From Suilimivivens sp963618065 (GTDB taxonomy: Bacteria > Bacillota > Clostridia > Lachnospirales > Lachnospiraceae), in assembly GCA_963618065.1 (NCBI GenBank), contig CAVERH010000001.1:62001-126000 (forward strand): a stretch of 64,000 nt of DNA, in the 5' to 3' direction. Position numbers and translations under genes: made by a program. Under the pieces are notes generated by a model that ran no database searches, had not been told where the DNA came from, and was given only the letters and a program-made list of their open reading frames with translations. Positions 44,937 through 53,237 of this stretch are shown here, piece by piece. Every line of letters starts with the position of its first letter. Positions within the stretch are counted from its first letter, which is position 1.

Positions 44937-46268
44937 TTAGCAACAATATTTTCCATCTTTCTCCATTTGGAGCCTGCTTTCATAAAAGGCGTGGATTCCT
45001 TCCATAAGAGAAACCGTGTCCTTCGTTCCTCCGGTTTCATAAGCCGAATGCATGGCAAGCTGGGCTGCTCCCATATCCACGGTATTTAAGGAAATCTTCT
45101 CATTAGACAGGTTTCCCAGCGTGGATCCTCCTGCAATGTCGCTCCGGTTCGTATATTCCTGATATGGGATTTCCGCTTTCTGTAAAATCCTCTTAAACAA
45201 TGCCTCGGCAATGCCGTCGGTCGTATATTTCTGGTTCGCATTGTATTTGATCAGTACACCACCGTTTAAGCGCGGTGCATTGGTCGGGTCTGCCTTATCG
45301 GTATGGTTTGGATGCATGGCATGTCCATTGTCTGCAGACAGCATCATGCTGGATGCAAGCTGACGGATGCTTTCTCCTCTCGTAAGGGAAAGGCTCTCCT
45401 GAATTCTCGCAAGCACATCTGCAAGGAAGGTAGATTTCGCTCCCTGCTTCGTGCCGCTCCCGACCTCTTCATTATCAAAAACAGCAAGCACCTTACTCAT
45501 TCCGGCATTCTCTGCCTGCAAAAAGGCTTCCTTCGAGGTAAAAGCACATTGCAGGTCATCTATCCTGGGACTGGAATAAAATTCCTGTTCTGCGCCCCAG
45601 ATCCGTCCTTCCTCCCTTAAATAAAGGAAAAGATCATATCCCAAAAGTGCCTCTTCTTCTGCTCCTGCCGCTTTTGCCAGCAGTTCCTTAAGCCTGCCCT
45701 TCGCTGTTCCTTCTCCAAGCACAGGCAGCATATCCTTCTGTGCATTGTAGGCATAGCCTTCGTTAATCTGACGGTTCATATGAATAGCAAGGTTCGGAAT
45801 CAGGCACAGATCCTGATCGAGATTCACCAGCACACTCTCAATACCGTCCTCGCGGTTCACCACCACACGTCCTGCAATGGAAAGCGGACGATCCAGCCAC
45901 GTGGAGCAGATCATACCACCGTACTTTTCCACATTCAGCTTCAGATAGCGGTCATCCACCGTCATTTCGTAATTGCTCTTCAGCTTAAAGGTTGGAGAAT
46001 CGCTGTGGGACGCACAGATTAAAAAGCCTCCCATAGGATCTTCCGGGATCGTAAAGGCAATCAGGGATGACTGGTTGCGGGTCACAAAGTATCTGCCACC
46101 CTTACGAAGTGTCCAGTCCTTTGCCTCGTTCAGCCGCTCATAGCCTCCTGCCTGAAGCTCTGCTGCAATATTTTGAATCACATGATAACAGCTGGGACTC
46201 CGTTTAATAAAATCAATGAGCTCCTGCGTTTTCTGTATCTCTTTCGTAGTAATACGTGTTGTTTCCAT
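44937..46268 (-). CDS. M18 family aspartyl aminopeptidase
   Basis: 443 residues. Zinc ligands in ICASHSDSPTFKLK (His, Asp), the DNEEVGSGTKQGA motif (Asp, Glu, Glu) and the C-terminal MGAAQLAMHSAYETGG His motif are all present. A cytoplasmic dinuclear zinc exopeptidase that removes N-terminal residues, usually acidic, from peptides. It ends at a strong terminator, and lies 31 nt downstream of metY in the same orientation. Confidence 0.95.
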   Translation of the reverse strand: METTRITTKEIQKTQELIDFIKRSPSCYHVIQNIAAELQAGGYERLNEAKDWTLRKGGRYFVTRNQSSLIAFTIPEDPMGGFLICASHSDSPTFKLKSNYEMTVDDRYLKLNVEKYGGMICSTWLDRPLSIAGRVVVNREDGIESVLVNLDQDLCLIPNLAIHMNRQINEGYAYNAQKDMLPVLGEGTAKGRLKELLAKAAGAEEEALLGYDLFLYLREEGRIWGAEQEFYSSPRIDDLQCAFTSKEAFLQAENAGMSKVLAVFDNEEVGSGTKQGAKSTFLADVLARIQESLSLTRGESIRQLASSMMLSADNGHAMHPNHTDKADPTNAPRLNGGVLIKYNANQKYTTDGIAEALFKRILQKAEIPYQEYTNRSDIAGGSTLGNLSNEKISLNTVDMGAAQLAMHSAYETGGTKDTVSLMEGIHAFYESRLQMEKDGKYCC

Positions 46269-46299
46269 GTTATGAATTCTCCCTGTAGTCAGGTTTTCT

Positions 46300-47583
46300 T
46301 TATTTCACTGCCACAAATCCGTTCTCCAGATCTGCCAGAATATCATCGATATGCTCTGTTCCGATGGAAAGACGGATGGTATTCTGCTTAATTCCCTGAT
46401 CAGCAAGCTCCTCATCGGTCAACTGAGAATGTGTGGTAGTTGCCGGATGAATGACTAAGCTCTTCACATCTGCTACATTAGCAAGAAGAGAGAAAATCTT
46501 CAGATTGTCGATAAATTTATGAGCTTCTGCCTGGCCACCCTTGATTTCAAAGGTAAAGATCGAAGCTCCGCCGTTCGGGAAGTACTTCTCATAAAGTGCA
46601 TGATCCGGATGATCCGGCAGGGAAGGATGGTTCACCTTTTCTACCTGCGGATGGTTCTTTAAAAATTCAACAACCTTCCTGGTATTCTCTGCATGACGCT
46701 CCAGACGTAAGGACAGCGTCTCGATTCCCTGTAATAACAGGAATGCATTGAACGGAGAAATGGTTGCTCCGGTGTCACGAAGAAGAATGGCACGGATATA
46801 GGTTACAAATGCAGCAGGACCCGCAGCCTCCACGAAGGAAACTCCATGATAGCTTGGATTCGGATCTGCGATTGCAGGATATTTACCGCTTGCCTTCCAG
46901 TCAAAAGTGCCCGCATCTACGATAATACCACCTAATGTTGTTCCGTGTCCACCTAAGAATTTTGTTGCGGAATGAACGACAATATCTGCGCCATGCTCAA
47001 TCGGACGGATCAGGTACGGTGTACCGAAGGTATTATCAATGACAAGAGGAAGTCCATGCTTGTGTGCAATCTCTGCAATGGCATCAATATCCGGAATATC
47101 ACTGTTCGGATTGCCGAGAGTCTCTAAGTAGATGGCTCTGGTGTCCGGCTGGATCGCATCTTCTACTTCTTTTAAGTTATGCGCATCTACGAAAGTTGTT
47201 GTAATTCCATAATGAGGAAGTGTGTGCTCTAAGAGATTGTAGCTTCCACCGTAGATGGTCTTCTGTGCAACAATGTGTCCGCCGTCTGCGGCAAGTGCTT
47301 CGATCGTATAGGAAATTGCTGCTGCGCCGGATGCAAGTGCCAGTGCTGCAACACCGCCCTCTAAGGCTGCAACTCTCTTTTCCAGAACATCCTGTGTGGA
47401 GTTGGTTAAACGTCCGTAAATATTACCGGCATCAGTCAGCCCGAAACGTGCTGCTGCGTGTGCGGAATCACGGAATACATAAGAGGTCGTCTGATAAATC
47501 GGTACGGCTCTTGCTCCTGTTGCGATGTCTGCTTCTTCCTGTCCTACGTGTAACTGTAATGTCTCGAATTTGTAATTGCTCAT
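46300..47583 (-). CDS. metY: O-acetylhomoserine sulfhydrylase (PLP enzyme)
   Basis: 427 residues from the ATG at 47583 (MSNYKFETLQLHVGQE), with GGAGG 8 nt upstream. It is a Cys/Met-metabolism PLP protein: YxR-type TNSTQDVLEKRVAALEGG, DNTFGTPYL and the lysine motif HSATKFLGGHGT, then a C-terminal AHKFIDNLKIFSLLANVADVKSL segment typical of MetY. It joins O-acetylhomoserine and sulfide to homocysteine, the direct sulfhydrylation route to methionine. Upstream on the same strand lie a 115-bp tandem repeat and a leader ORF rich in Cys and Met codons with terminator and antiterminator, so expression probably responds to charged tRNA-Cys or tRNA-Met. Confidence 0.95.
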   Translation of the reverse strand: MSNYKFETLQLHVGQEEADIATGARAVPIYQTTSYVFRDSAHAAARFGLTDAGNIYGRLTNSTQDVLEKRVAALEGGVAALALASGAAAISYTIEALAADGGHIVAQKTIYGGSYNLLEHTLPHYGITTTFVDAHNLKEVEDAIQPDTRAIYLETLGNPNSDIPDIDAIAEIAHKHGLPLVIDNTFGTPYLIRPIEHGADIVVHSATKFLGGHGTTLGGIIVDAGTFDWKASGKYPAIADPNPSYHGVSFVEAAGPAAFVTYIRAILLRDTGATISPFNAFLLLQGIETLSLRLERHAENTRKVVEFLKNHPQVEKVNHPSLPDHPDHALYEKYFPNGGASIFTFEIKGGQAEAHKFIDNLKIFSLLANVADVKSLVIHPATTTHSQLTDEELADQGIKQNTIRLSIGTEHIDDILADLENGFVAVK

Positions 47584-47635
47584 TGGTGAGTCCTCCATTT
47601 TTTAATTTATTTTTACTTTTATTAAGCACTATGCA

Positions 47636-47865
47636 CTCTACTTGTCCCTCTCACTAAACTCCAGCTGCGTCTTCGACTTGCTTTCGTTAAGTGTTCCGGA
47701 CTGGTTCGCACTAAGCTCAACCTTCGCTTTCAGCTCGGTTTCACTAAGTGCTCTACTTGTCCCTCTCACTAAACTCCAGCTGCGTCTTCGACTTGCTTTC
47801 GTTAAGTGTTCCGGACTGGTTCGCACTAAGCTCAACCTTCGCTTTCAGCTCGGTTTCACTAAGTG
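47636..47865. repeat. Two tandem 115-bp repeats in the metY leader
   Basis: Two adjoining copies, 47636-47750 and 47751-47865, each running from CTCTACTTGTCCCTCTCAC to TTTCACTAAGTG; the first letters of a third copy follow (CTCTAC). They are virtually identical. They lie between the attenuator terminator and the metY ribosome-binding site. The period is not a multiple of three, so they are not one coding repeat. Confidence 0.9.
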
Positions 47866-47873
47866 CTCTACAC

Positions 47874-47995
47874 AAAAAAACCCAGGTGTTTCACTCCCGG
47901 GCAAATGGCTTCCTGACTGGTTACTGTATCAGGTATTCTCTTTTGGCGCACAACAATGGATGCTTACGCGCCTGGCCATTTTATCTGCCCGGGAG
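47874..47995 (-). promoter_or_regulatory. Transcription attenuator of metY (terminator and competing antiterminator)
   Basis: Read on the minus strand: a terminator hairpin (47901-47881; CCCGGGAGTG pairs with CACCTGGG, two bulges) ends in T7 (47880-47874). Its 5' half is shared with a longer alternative stem: the arm at 47995-47975 (CTCCCGGGC...AAATGGC) pairs with 47909-47894 (GCCATTTGCCCGGGAG). The two structures cannot coexist. The 5' arm of the alternative stem is inside the leader ORF, 15 nt downstream of the second codon of its Cys run. This is the layout of classic amino-acid attenuation. Confidence 0.75.
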
Positions 47996-48051
47996 AAAAG
48001 CATTCGACAGCAACACATCTGAACTGTTGTCATATTCTGATAAGCAATCAT
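47929..48051 (-). CDS. Cys/Met-rich leader peptide of metY, 40 aa
   Basis: ATG at 48051 with AAGGAGG 8 nt upstream and TGA at 47931-47929. Of 40 residues, 5 are Met and 5 are Cys, including three consecutive Cys codons (TGT TGC TGT, residues 13-15) inside VQMCCCRM and a further Cys pair at 33-34. No other function is apparent. It overlaps the 5' arm of the antiterminator, so ribosome stalling at the Cys codons would free that arm and allow read-through into metY. It is my inference; the ORF itself is plainly visible. Confidence 0.75.
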   Translation of the reverse strand: MIAYQNMTTVQMCCCRMLFSRADKMARRVSIHCCAPKENT

Positions 48052-48117
48052 CTTGTCCGCCTCCTTCTTATCTAAATCTTAATCTGATCTTTTGTTTTCT
48101 GTCTGATCTTATATCTG

Positions 48118-48146
48118 AGTATATACCTATCAACCCAGTATGTCAA
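48118..48146 (-). promoter_or_regulatory. Sigma-A promoter of the metY leader transcript
   Basis: TTGACA (48141-48146), 17 nt, TATACT (48118-48123) on the minus strand. Transcription near 48111 leaves about 60 nt before the leader ORF. Confidence 0.8.
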
Positions 48147-48190
48147 TAGGTAATTTAATCATATTTTATGATTCCTTATGTAACCAGTCT

Positions 48191-48255
48191 AAAAAACAAA
48201 AGCCACAAGAATCACAGGGCATACAATTGATCCGTTCCCTGTATCCTTATGGCTT
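48191..48255 (-). terminator. Terminator of the DUF6033 gene
   Basis: AAGCCATAAGGATACAGGG pairs with CCCTGTGATTCTTGTGGCTT (small mismatches), followed on the minus strand by TTGTTTTTT. Confidence 0.8.
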
Positions 48256-48293
48256 ATTTGGTATCTTAGTTTTACCTTATATGGTAACCTGCT

Positions 48294-49109
48294 TTATAAA
48301 CGGAAGTCCATGTTCTGGCCTACCATCTTTTCCTGCGGTGTCATTACCTGATTACTGCGCTGGTTATAGAAGTAATCGTTCACCAGACGCTCCAGTTCCT
48401 CTGCCGACGATGCGGCAATAATAATTGTATCATCGTCTTCTTCAATACCGTAGTCCTTTAAGGTATCACGATAGGTTTTGCCGTTTTCATCCGAAGTCTT
48501 GTCTGCTTTCTCACTTGCGGCTTCTTTCCTCTTTTCTTCGGCTGTCTTCTTCTCCTGCTTCTTGGCATCGGCCTTTTCTGCTGCCTTCTTCTCCGCAGCC
48601 TTCTTCTCAATGCGCTTCTTCTGTGCAGCAAGGGACTTATCAATTACGGCAAAGAAGGATGCGTTACCGCCATCGTTCAGCAGCATTCCGTACCCCTTCA
48701 CCTGTTGGTTGCTTCCGATACTCTGCTTCAACTGGCTTAAACCGCTCTTTGCATTGGCAATGATTCCTTCGTATTTATTACGGAAGGCTTCATCGGTTGC
48801 CATTCTTTCAAGCTTTTCTTCATCGATTAAGACAACCATCTTATTTGGATTGGCAAAGCTTGATGCCATCGCCTTCGCCTGTTCCTTCATGTCCTTGCTG
48901 ACAAGGATGAAGTCCATATTGTCGAATTTGCTCTTCAACTGGTCATAGTATTTCGCAGCTTCATCGGAAAGCTTCGGCTCCCCAATCGTCTTTCCATAGT
49001 TCTTCGTCTGGGATGACTGTCTGGTGGCACTGGTGTCTTCTTTTTGTGTTTTGGTGGTGTTCTGTGCGTATGCATTTGCTGCGTAGCTGTCTGACTGTAC
49101 CGTATTCAT
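48294..49109 (-). CDS. DUF6033-like protein
   Basis: 271 residues from the ATG at 49109 (MNTVQSDSYAANAYAQNTT), with GGGAGGAG upstream; the open frame further up lacks this. A Ser/Thr/Gln-rich N-terminus, a globular mid-part FDNMDFILVSKDMKEQAKAM with PNKMVVLIDEEKLERMA, then a highly charged Lys/Ala/Glu helical stretch (about 170-220, AAEKKAAEKADAKKQEKK) and an acidic end. It has neither signal nor membrane helix. Matches proteins called DUF6033 in Lachnospiraceae; function unknown. Confidence 0.78.
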   Translation of the reverse strand: MNTVQSDSYAANAYAQNTTKTQKEDTSATRQSSQTKNYGKTIGEPKLSDEAAKYYDQLKSKFDNMDFILVSKDMKEQAKAMASSFANPNKMVVLIDEEKLERMATDEAFRNKYEGIIANAKSGLSQLKQSIGSNQQVKGYGMLLNDGGNASFFAVIDKSLAAQKKRIEKKAAEKKAAEKADAKKQEKKTAEEKRKEAASEKADKTSDENGKTYRDTLKDYGIEEDDDTIIIAASSAEELERLVNDYFYNQRSNQVMTPQEKMVGQNMDFRL

Positions 49110-49230
49110 ACTTTTCTCTCCTCCCTGAGTGAATTTGTGATCGTCAAAATCCATTTCAACGTATCGAACTGTTATTATGTATATCGGCAGTTTTTTCCCA
49201 AAATAAAGATAAACTTCCAATAATCTCCTA

Positions 49231-49259
49231 TTGTTTAAATGTTACGAAATTGTTACAAT
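49231..49259 (+). promoter_or_regulatory. Sigma-A promoter of the orphan Cys-rich small ORF
   Basis: TTGTTT (49231-49236), 17 nt, TACAAT (49254-49259). The -10 lies inside the palindrome AATTGTTACAATT. Confidence 0.6.
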
Positions 49260-49308
49260 TCGTTTGTCAGCTGATAAAAAACAAAAAAAGAATAAGGAGG
49301 ACGAAACT

Positions 49309-49380
49309 ATGTGTTTTACTTTTAATAGCTGTTCCGAGTTATTTAATGCTCTTTGCAGATATTTTAACCTTGGCTGCTAA
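49309..49380 (+). CDS. Orphan Cys-rich peptide, 23 aa
   Basis: ATG at 49309 with AAGGAGG 8 nt upstream, TAA at 49378. The product starts MCFTFNSC and ends YFNLGC: four Cys (residues 2, 8, 16, 23) and four Phe in 23 residues, with an amphipathic middle. It has its own promoter and a structured terminator, and no gene downstream on this strand, so it is not a leader for a following gene. Possible roles are a secreted or modified peptide, a small regulator, or an uncoupled Cys sensor; nothing in the sequence decides between them. No radical-SAM or exporter gene adjoins it on its own strand. Confidence 0.55.
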   Translation: MCFTFNSCSELFNALCRYFNLGC

Positions 49381-49415
49381 TCGCATCCCCGGTTAACCCA
49401 TAAATTTCCTAAAAC

Positions 49416-49470
49416 AAACCCGCTTACAGGTTTTATGCACTTCGGTGTATCGCCTGCAGGCGGGTTCTTT
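49416..49470. terminator. Structured terminator with UUCG loop
   Basis: AACCCGC/GCGGGTT, CAGG/CCTG and ATGCAC-TTCG-GTGTAT form one stacked hairpin. A short T/C run follows on the plus strand and GTTTGTTTTAG on the minus strand, so it may serve the small ORF and the convergent lipoprotein gene. Confidence 0.7.
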
Positions 49471-49534
49471 CCATTTCGGATTTATTCTGTTTTAAAATCT
49501 GTTCTGCCAGCTTCCGATATACGAACAATCCTGT

Positions 49535-50893
49535 CTAATTGCTTTCCTTATCTGCACTGATTTCACCGGTTTCAATAATAAAGGAAACACCACCCGTTTT
49601 TCCTGCTTCCAGACCACTGAAATTGTTGTACTGCTGATCTGCCGTTTTCATAGCTTTGAGCTTATCCGATAAAGTACGGAGTTCTTCCGCCTTTGTCTCA
49701 TAATCCGCATCATCCTCACCGGAAGAGGTACTTTCATCAATGCTGTCGCATGCCTGATCCACACCGGATGTATAGGTACGGATTCCATCGGACAACGCTT
49801 TACTTCCTTCGGATAGCTGGGACACCTGTGCCGAAAGTGAGGCATATCCTTCCGGATCTGCTGCCGCCATCTGGACCAGGGCATCATTCAACTGGGAAAG
49901 TCCGGTGCTTAAGGAGTCCGCTCCGTCACGCAGCTTCGCTCCACCGTTTTTAAGCTTCCCAATCTTTTCTTTGAGATCTGCGGTATCTCCGGATGCATCT
50001 GTGAATTGATCCGCAAGCTCATCCAGCTTATCAGTCATGTCCGTAAAGTCTTCCTCTTCCAGAATTCCATTGGAATACAGCGTTGCCGTAAAGTCAAGCT
50101 TAAAATCCGTTGCATCAAATGATACTTCCATCTCCTGCGGCAGATCCACATCCTCATCCTTTAACAGCTCCATCGTATCAAGAGAAAGCGCCTCCTGTAC
50201 ACCGGGAAGCAGCATGCCATAGACCAGATAATCTCCGTCCAGATATTTTACTTCCCCGTTTTCCACGGTAACATTCCGCACACAGTCTCCGTCTAGCAGC
50301 ATTCCGCTCACTACAAAGAATGGGGTAAAGTCATCCCCGCTTCCGGTCTGATTCGTATAATCAAAATGCATGGTGATCTTTCCGTCCGCCCCGGCAAGGG
50401 ATTCCGGTTCAACCTCTTTATCATTGAGGTAATACGTGATTTTCACCGAAACCGGAAGTGTTGCAGACGCTTCTGCCGTTCCTTCGTAATGAATGTCTTC
50501 TCCATGATTTTCCCATTCGTAACGACCTCCTCCAAGGTCTGTCACCTCTTCGTCCCCCTCTTTATTCTTCAAACCGGTCAGAAATGTCTCATCGGTGAGC
50601 TTCTGATCCAGCCCTTTATTTTTCAGGGAAACATTGACCGTAATCTCATTGGGTGTCCCTTCCGGATCTGCCAGCACATAAACGGATTCTTCCTTGTCGT
50701 TTTCCATCCCGCTTTCGTGGTATTCATAAACAATGGGATCCTCTTTTTCATCTGTAATCTCTGTGGATGCGGTATCGGCTGCTTTTTCATCTGCCGCATC
50801 TGTCCCTTTTGCCTGACAGCCGGTCAGAACAATAATCCCCACAATCACAATGATCACTGCCCAATAAAGTAATTTATTCTTTAACTGTTTCAT
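49535..50893 (-). CDS. Lipoprotein with coiled coil, partner of an ABC exporter
   Basis: 452 residues from the ATG at 50893 (AGGTG 6 nt upstream). N-terminal membrane-spanning segment with lipobox-like VLTGCQ, so a lipoprotein signal with acylated Cys. The body is beta-rich (PVSVKITYYLNDKEV) and then helical with heptads of the kind seen in YhgE/Pip-type exporters (AKLRDGADSLSTGLSQLNDAL, LSEGSKALSDGIRTYTSGV, about residues 315-390). It lies 14 nt downstream of an ABC permease gene, so it is probably its periplasmic-side or pseudopilin-like accessory. Confidence 0.72.
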   Translation of the reverse strand: MKQLKNKLLYWAVIIVIVGIIVLTGCQAKGTDAADEKAADTASTEITDEKEDPIVYEYHESGMENDKEESVYVLADPEGTPNEITVNVSLKNKGLDQKLTDETFLTGLKNKEGDEEVTDLGGGRYEWENHGEDIHYEGTAEASATLPVSVKITYYLNDKEVEPESLAGADGKITMHFDYTNQTGSGDDFTPFFVVSGMLLDGDCVRNVTVENGEVKYLDGDYLVYGMLLPGVQEALSLDTMELLKDEDVDLPQEMEVSFDATDFKLDFTATLYSNGILEEEDFTDMTDKLDELADQFTDASGDTADLKEKIGKLKNGGAKLRDGADSLSTGLSQLNDALVQMAAADPEGYASLSAQVSQLSEGSKALSDGIRTYTSGVDQACDSIDESTSSGEDDADYETKAEELRTLSDKLKAMKTADQQYNNFSGLEAGKTGGVSFIIETGEISADKESN

Positions 50894-50907
50894 ATTTTTC
50901 ACCTGCC

Positions 50908-53226
50908 TTACTCTACATTCTTAAGTGCCATATCCATCGGCACCCTGCTGATTCTGCGTAATTCCAGTACCGCTACCACAAGATAGCAAAGGAGTCCGCT
51001 GCCGATCATCTGTCCATAAGCCTGCTTGGGCACCCAGTAGGGCAGCCAGCCGGTCATCATGCTGGACATCATGACTTTCCAGATGATTCCGATTTCATAG
51101 GACGTAATCGGAATACTGACGAGTACACAAAGTACCACCATAATCGTAGTCGGCAGGATATAAAGCCGTGCAATTTCTCCTCTGGAATATCCCAGGATCT
51201 TGGTCATGGAAATGGACTGTGCATTCTTCTCAATAATAATTTTACTGAGCAGATAAACCAGAATGACAAAGATCAGAACGGCAAAGCCACAGATCAGCTT
51301 CATCATTTCACCCATGGAAAGAACCAGCTGGCGGCTGATCTTTGTCAATGCATCCAGATCAATGACCGATCCGATATATTCTTCATCAATATCCGTAATT
51401 TCCGTGTTGCTGAAATATCCTCCAAACATGCCGTCACCCAGATCAAACACTTCATTCAAGTGATCCCGCGTCATAAATACAGTGAGGCTTGCTTCATAGG
51501 GGTAAGTCCCTGTTACCGTAAAGGTATAGGTTTTGTCCTCATACTTTTCCTTTAATGTAATGGCATCTCCATTTTGCAGGCCAAATTTCTCCGCATAGGC
51601 AGAGGAAACATAAACATCGTCATCGTTTAAGGAAAGGTGCACGTAACGGCTGTCCGGTTCAATCCCGTAAAGCAGCACATCCTCAAGCATATAGCTTTCA
51701 TCCGTTGTCCGCAGGGTGTAGGCGCCGAATTTCTCCGCATCCTCATTTTCCGTCTCAACCTTCTGCTCAAACTCCAGCATGGCCAACAGCATTTTCAGCT
51801 TATATTTCTCATTCATCTCCGATACCGGCATGTTCAGAATGTACTGATAATCTGCGATCATATTGTCGGTGATGAGTGCCTGATAGTGCTCCAGAATCGG
51901 CTGCATGACCAGTCCAAACATCAATAATATATAGGCAAACTGGATTCCGATAAACATAATGAGATAATTTGCCGCATTCTGCAAAAGCACACGGATCCGG
52001 AATCTGGTAAAGAACCGCAAGGAAGGATTAAGCCGCACCGCTCTCCTTTTCTTCTTCCGGGAAAGATCCCTGCGCAGGAACTGCAATGGACTTAATTTCA
52101 GCGTCCGATGCAGGATCCAGAAATTAATGAGTACCATAAGCAATACCGGGACCATGGTTGTTTCCAGAAAAGCTTCTGCATTCCAGACCGTTTCATAGGT
52201 TGGCAGACTGTAGCTTCCATAATACATACTTGCACAAAAGTTTTTCATTACGGTATAGCCTAGCACATTTCCGAGAACCGCACTGATCAGGGTCACAATG
52301 CAGGGCATGGCCATATAGTGACGGATCAGTTCTCCCCGCGTATAGCCGCTTGCACGGAGTGTTCCGATCACATTTGCCTCTTTTTCAATGGTGTTGGAAG
52401 TAGTAATGGCAAAAACAAATGCCATAATGGCGATGACCATATAAAGAAGAACGATCATCATGGCACGATCACTGCCCATGTCCTCCCCGGTAAAATTAAT
52501 GGCCTGATTTTCGAACCGCGGTATGTAATCCTTAAGGGTGACTTCCTCATTGACCGCATTCATCAGATCCTCAGAAACGGTCTTTTCTTCTGCCTCGTTC
52601 TGAGGTTCCGCATCATATTTCCACGCATAATCATAATTCAGTTCTTCCTCTGCAAATTGCGCGAATGCATCGTCCGAAACGATTGCCACACCAAACAGCA
52701 TCGCATCAAACATGGAATCGCTGTTCTTTTCAAACAGACAGCTGTAATCCGGCAGAGCCACCAGACCGGTAATCGTGTATTCTTTGTCCGCAAGAAGGAT
52801 CGTATCTCCCATTGTCAGTTCGTGATTATCCGCAAACATACGGTCCAGTGCAATTTCATTCTCGCTTACGGGAAGCGTTCCCTTCATCAGACAAACCGTG
52901 TTCACCTCATTCCGATCGGTATACATTCTCACCTTCGCACCAAAGTCCGCCTCCTGCTCCACATAAAACTGATCATACAGGGTAATTCCGTTCGCCTCCA
53001 CGGCCTTTTTCTGTGCCTTGTTCATCTTACGTTCCGTAAGAAAATGTCCGTTTTCTATGTTGTATTTTTCAAATCCGTCATTGTAGGCCTTAATCATGCT
53101 GTTGTCTGCTACCAGAAATCCGGAAATAAGTCCAATACTGAGTACAAGCAGCAAAAAGATCACCAGATACTTGCCAAAGTCGCCCCGGATCTCCCTCGGG
53201 AGGCGCTTATTTAATGGATTTTTCAT
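50908..53226 (-). CDS. ABC exporter permease with two FtsX domains (MacB type)
   Basis: 772 residues. A first membrane helix at about 18-40, a long extracytoplasmic domain, a FtsX-like helix set around 255-380, a second extracytoplasmic domain, and a second FtsX set near 640-765 with the SMTKILGYSRGEIARLY signature (the first copy has VIGTLRASGYTRGELIRHY). It works with the ATPase next door; such pairs export lipids, peptides or antibiotics, or transmit mechanical signals. Encoded 11 nt downstream of the ATPase gene and followed by a lipoprotein gene. Confidence 0.88.
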   Translation of the reverse strand: MKNPLNKRLPREIRGDFGKYLVIFLLLVLSIGLISGFLVADNSMIKAYNDGFEKYNIENGHFLTERKMNKAQKKAVEANGITLYDQFYVEQEADFGAKVRMYTDRNEVNTVCLMKGTLPVSENEIALDRMFADNHELTMGDTILLADKEYTITGLVALPDYSCLFEKNSDSMFDAMLFGVAIVSDDAFAQFAEEELNYDYAWKYDAEPQNEAEEKTVSEDLMNAVNEEVTLKDYIPRFENQAINFTGEDMGSDRAMMIVLLYMVIAIMAFVFAITTSNTIEKEANVIGTLRASGYTRGELIRHYMAMPCIVTLISAVLGNVLGYTVMKNFCASMYYGSYSLPTYETVWNAEAFLETTMVPVLLMVLINFWILHRTLKLSPLQFLRRDLSRKKKRRAVRLNPSLRFFTRFRIRVLLQNAANYLIMFIGIQFAYILLMFGLVMQPILEHYQALITDNMIADYQYILNMPVSEMNEKYKLKMLLAMLEFEQKVETENEDAEKFGAYTLRTTDESYMLEDVLLYGIEPDSRYVHLSLNDDDVYVSSAYAEKFGLQNGDAITLKEKYEDKTYTFTVTGTYPYEASLTVFMTRDHLNEVFDLGDGMFGGYFSNTEITDIDEEYIGSVIDLDALTKISRQLVLSMGEMMKLICGFAVLIFVILVYLLSKIIIEKNAQSISMTKILGYSRGEIARLYILPTTIMVVLCVLVSIPITSYEIGIIWKVMMSSMMTGWLPYWVPKQAYGQMIGSGLLCYLVVAVLELRRISRVPMDMALKNVE

Positions 53227-53237
53227 GTTCTGCCTCC

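Noticed and set aside
47638..47835. 65-codon minus-strand ORF inside the metY leader repeats
   Set aside because: It runs over the 115-bp tandem repeats whose period shifts the frame, and it has no ribosome-binding site.
47642..48149. Plus-strand ORFs opposite the metY leader
   Set aside because: Antisense to the attenuator and repeats, no ribosome-binding site.
47870..48150. T-box or SAM riboswitch upstream of metY
   Set aside because: No T-box AGGGTGGNACCGCG sequence and no SAM-I core; the leader-ORF attenuator explains the structure better.
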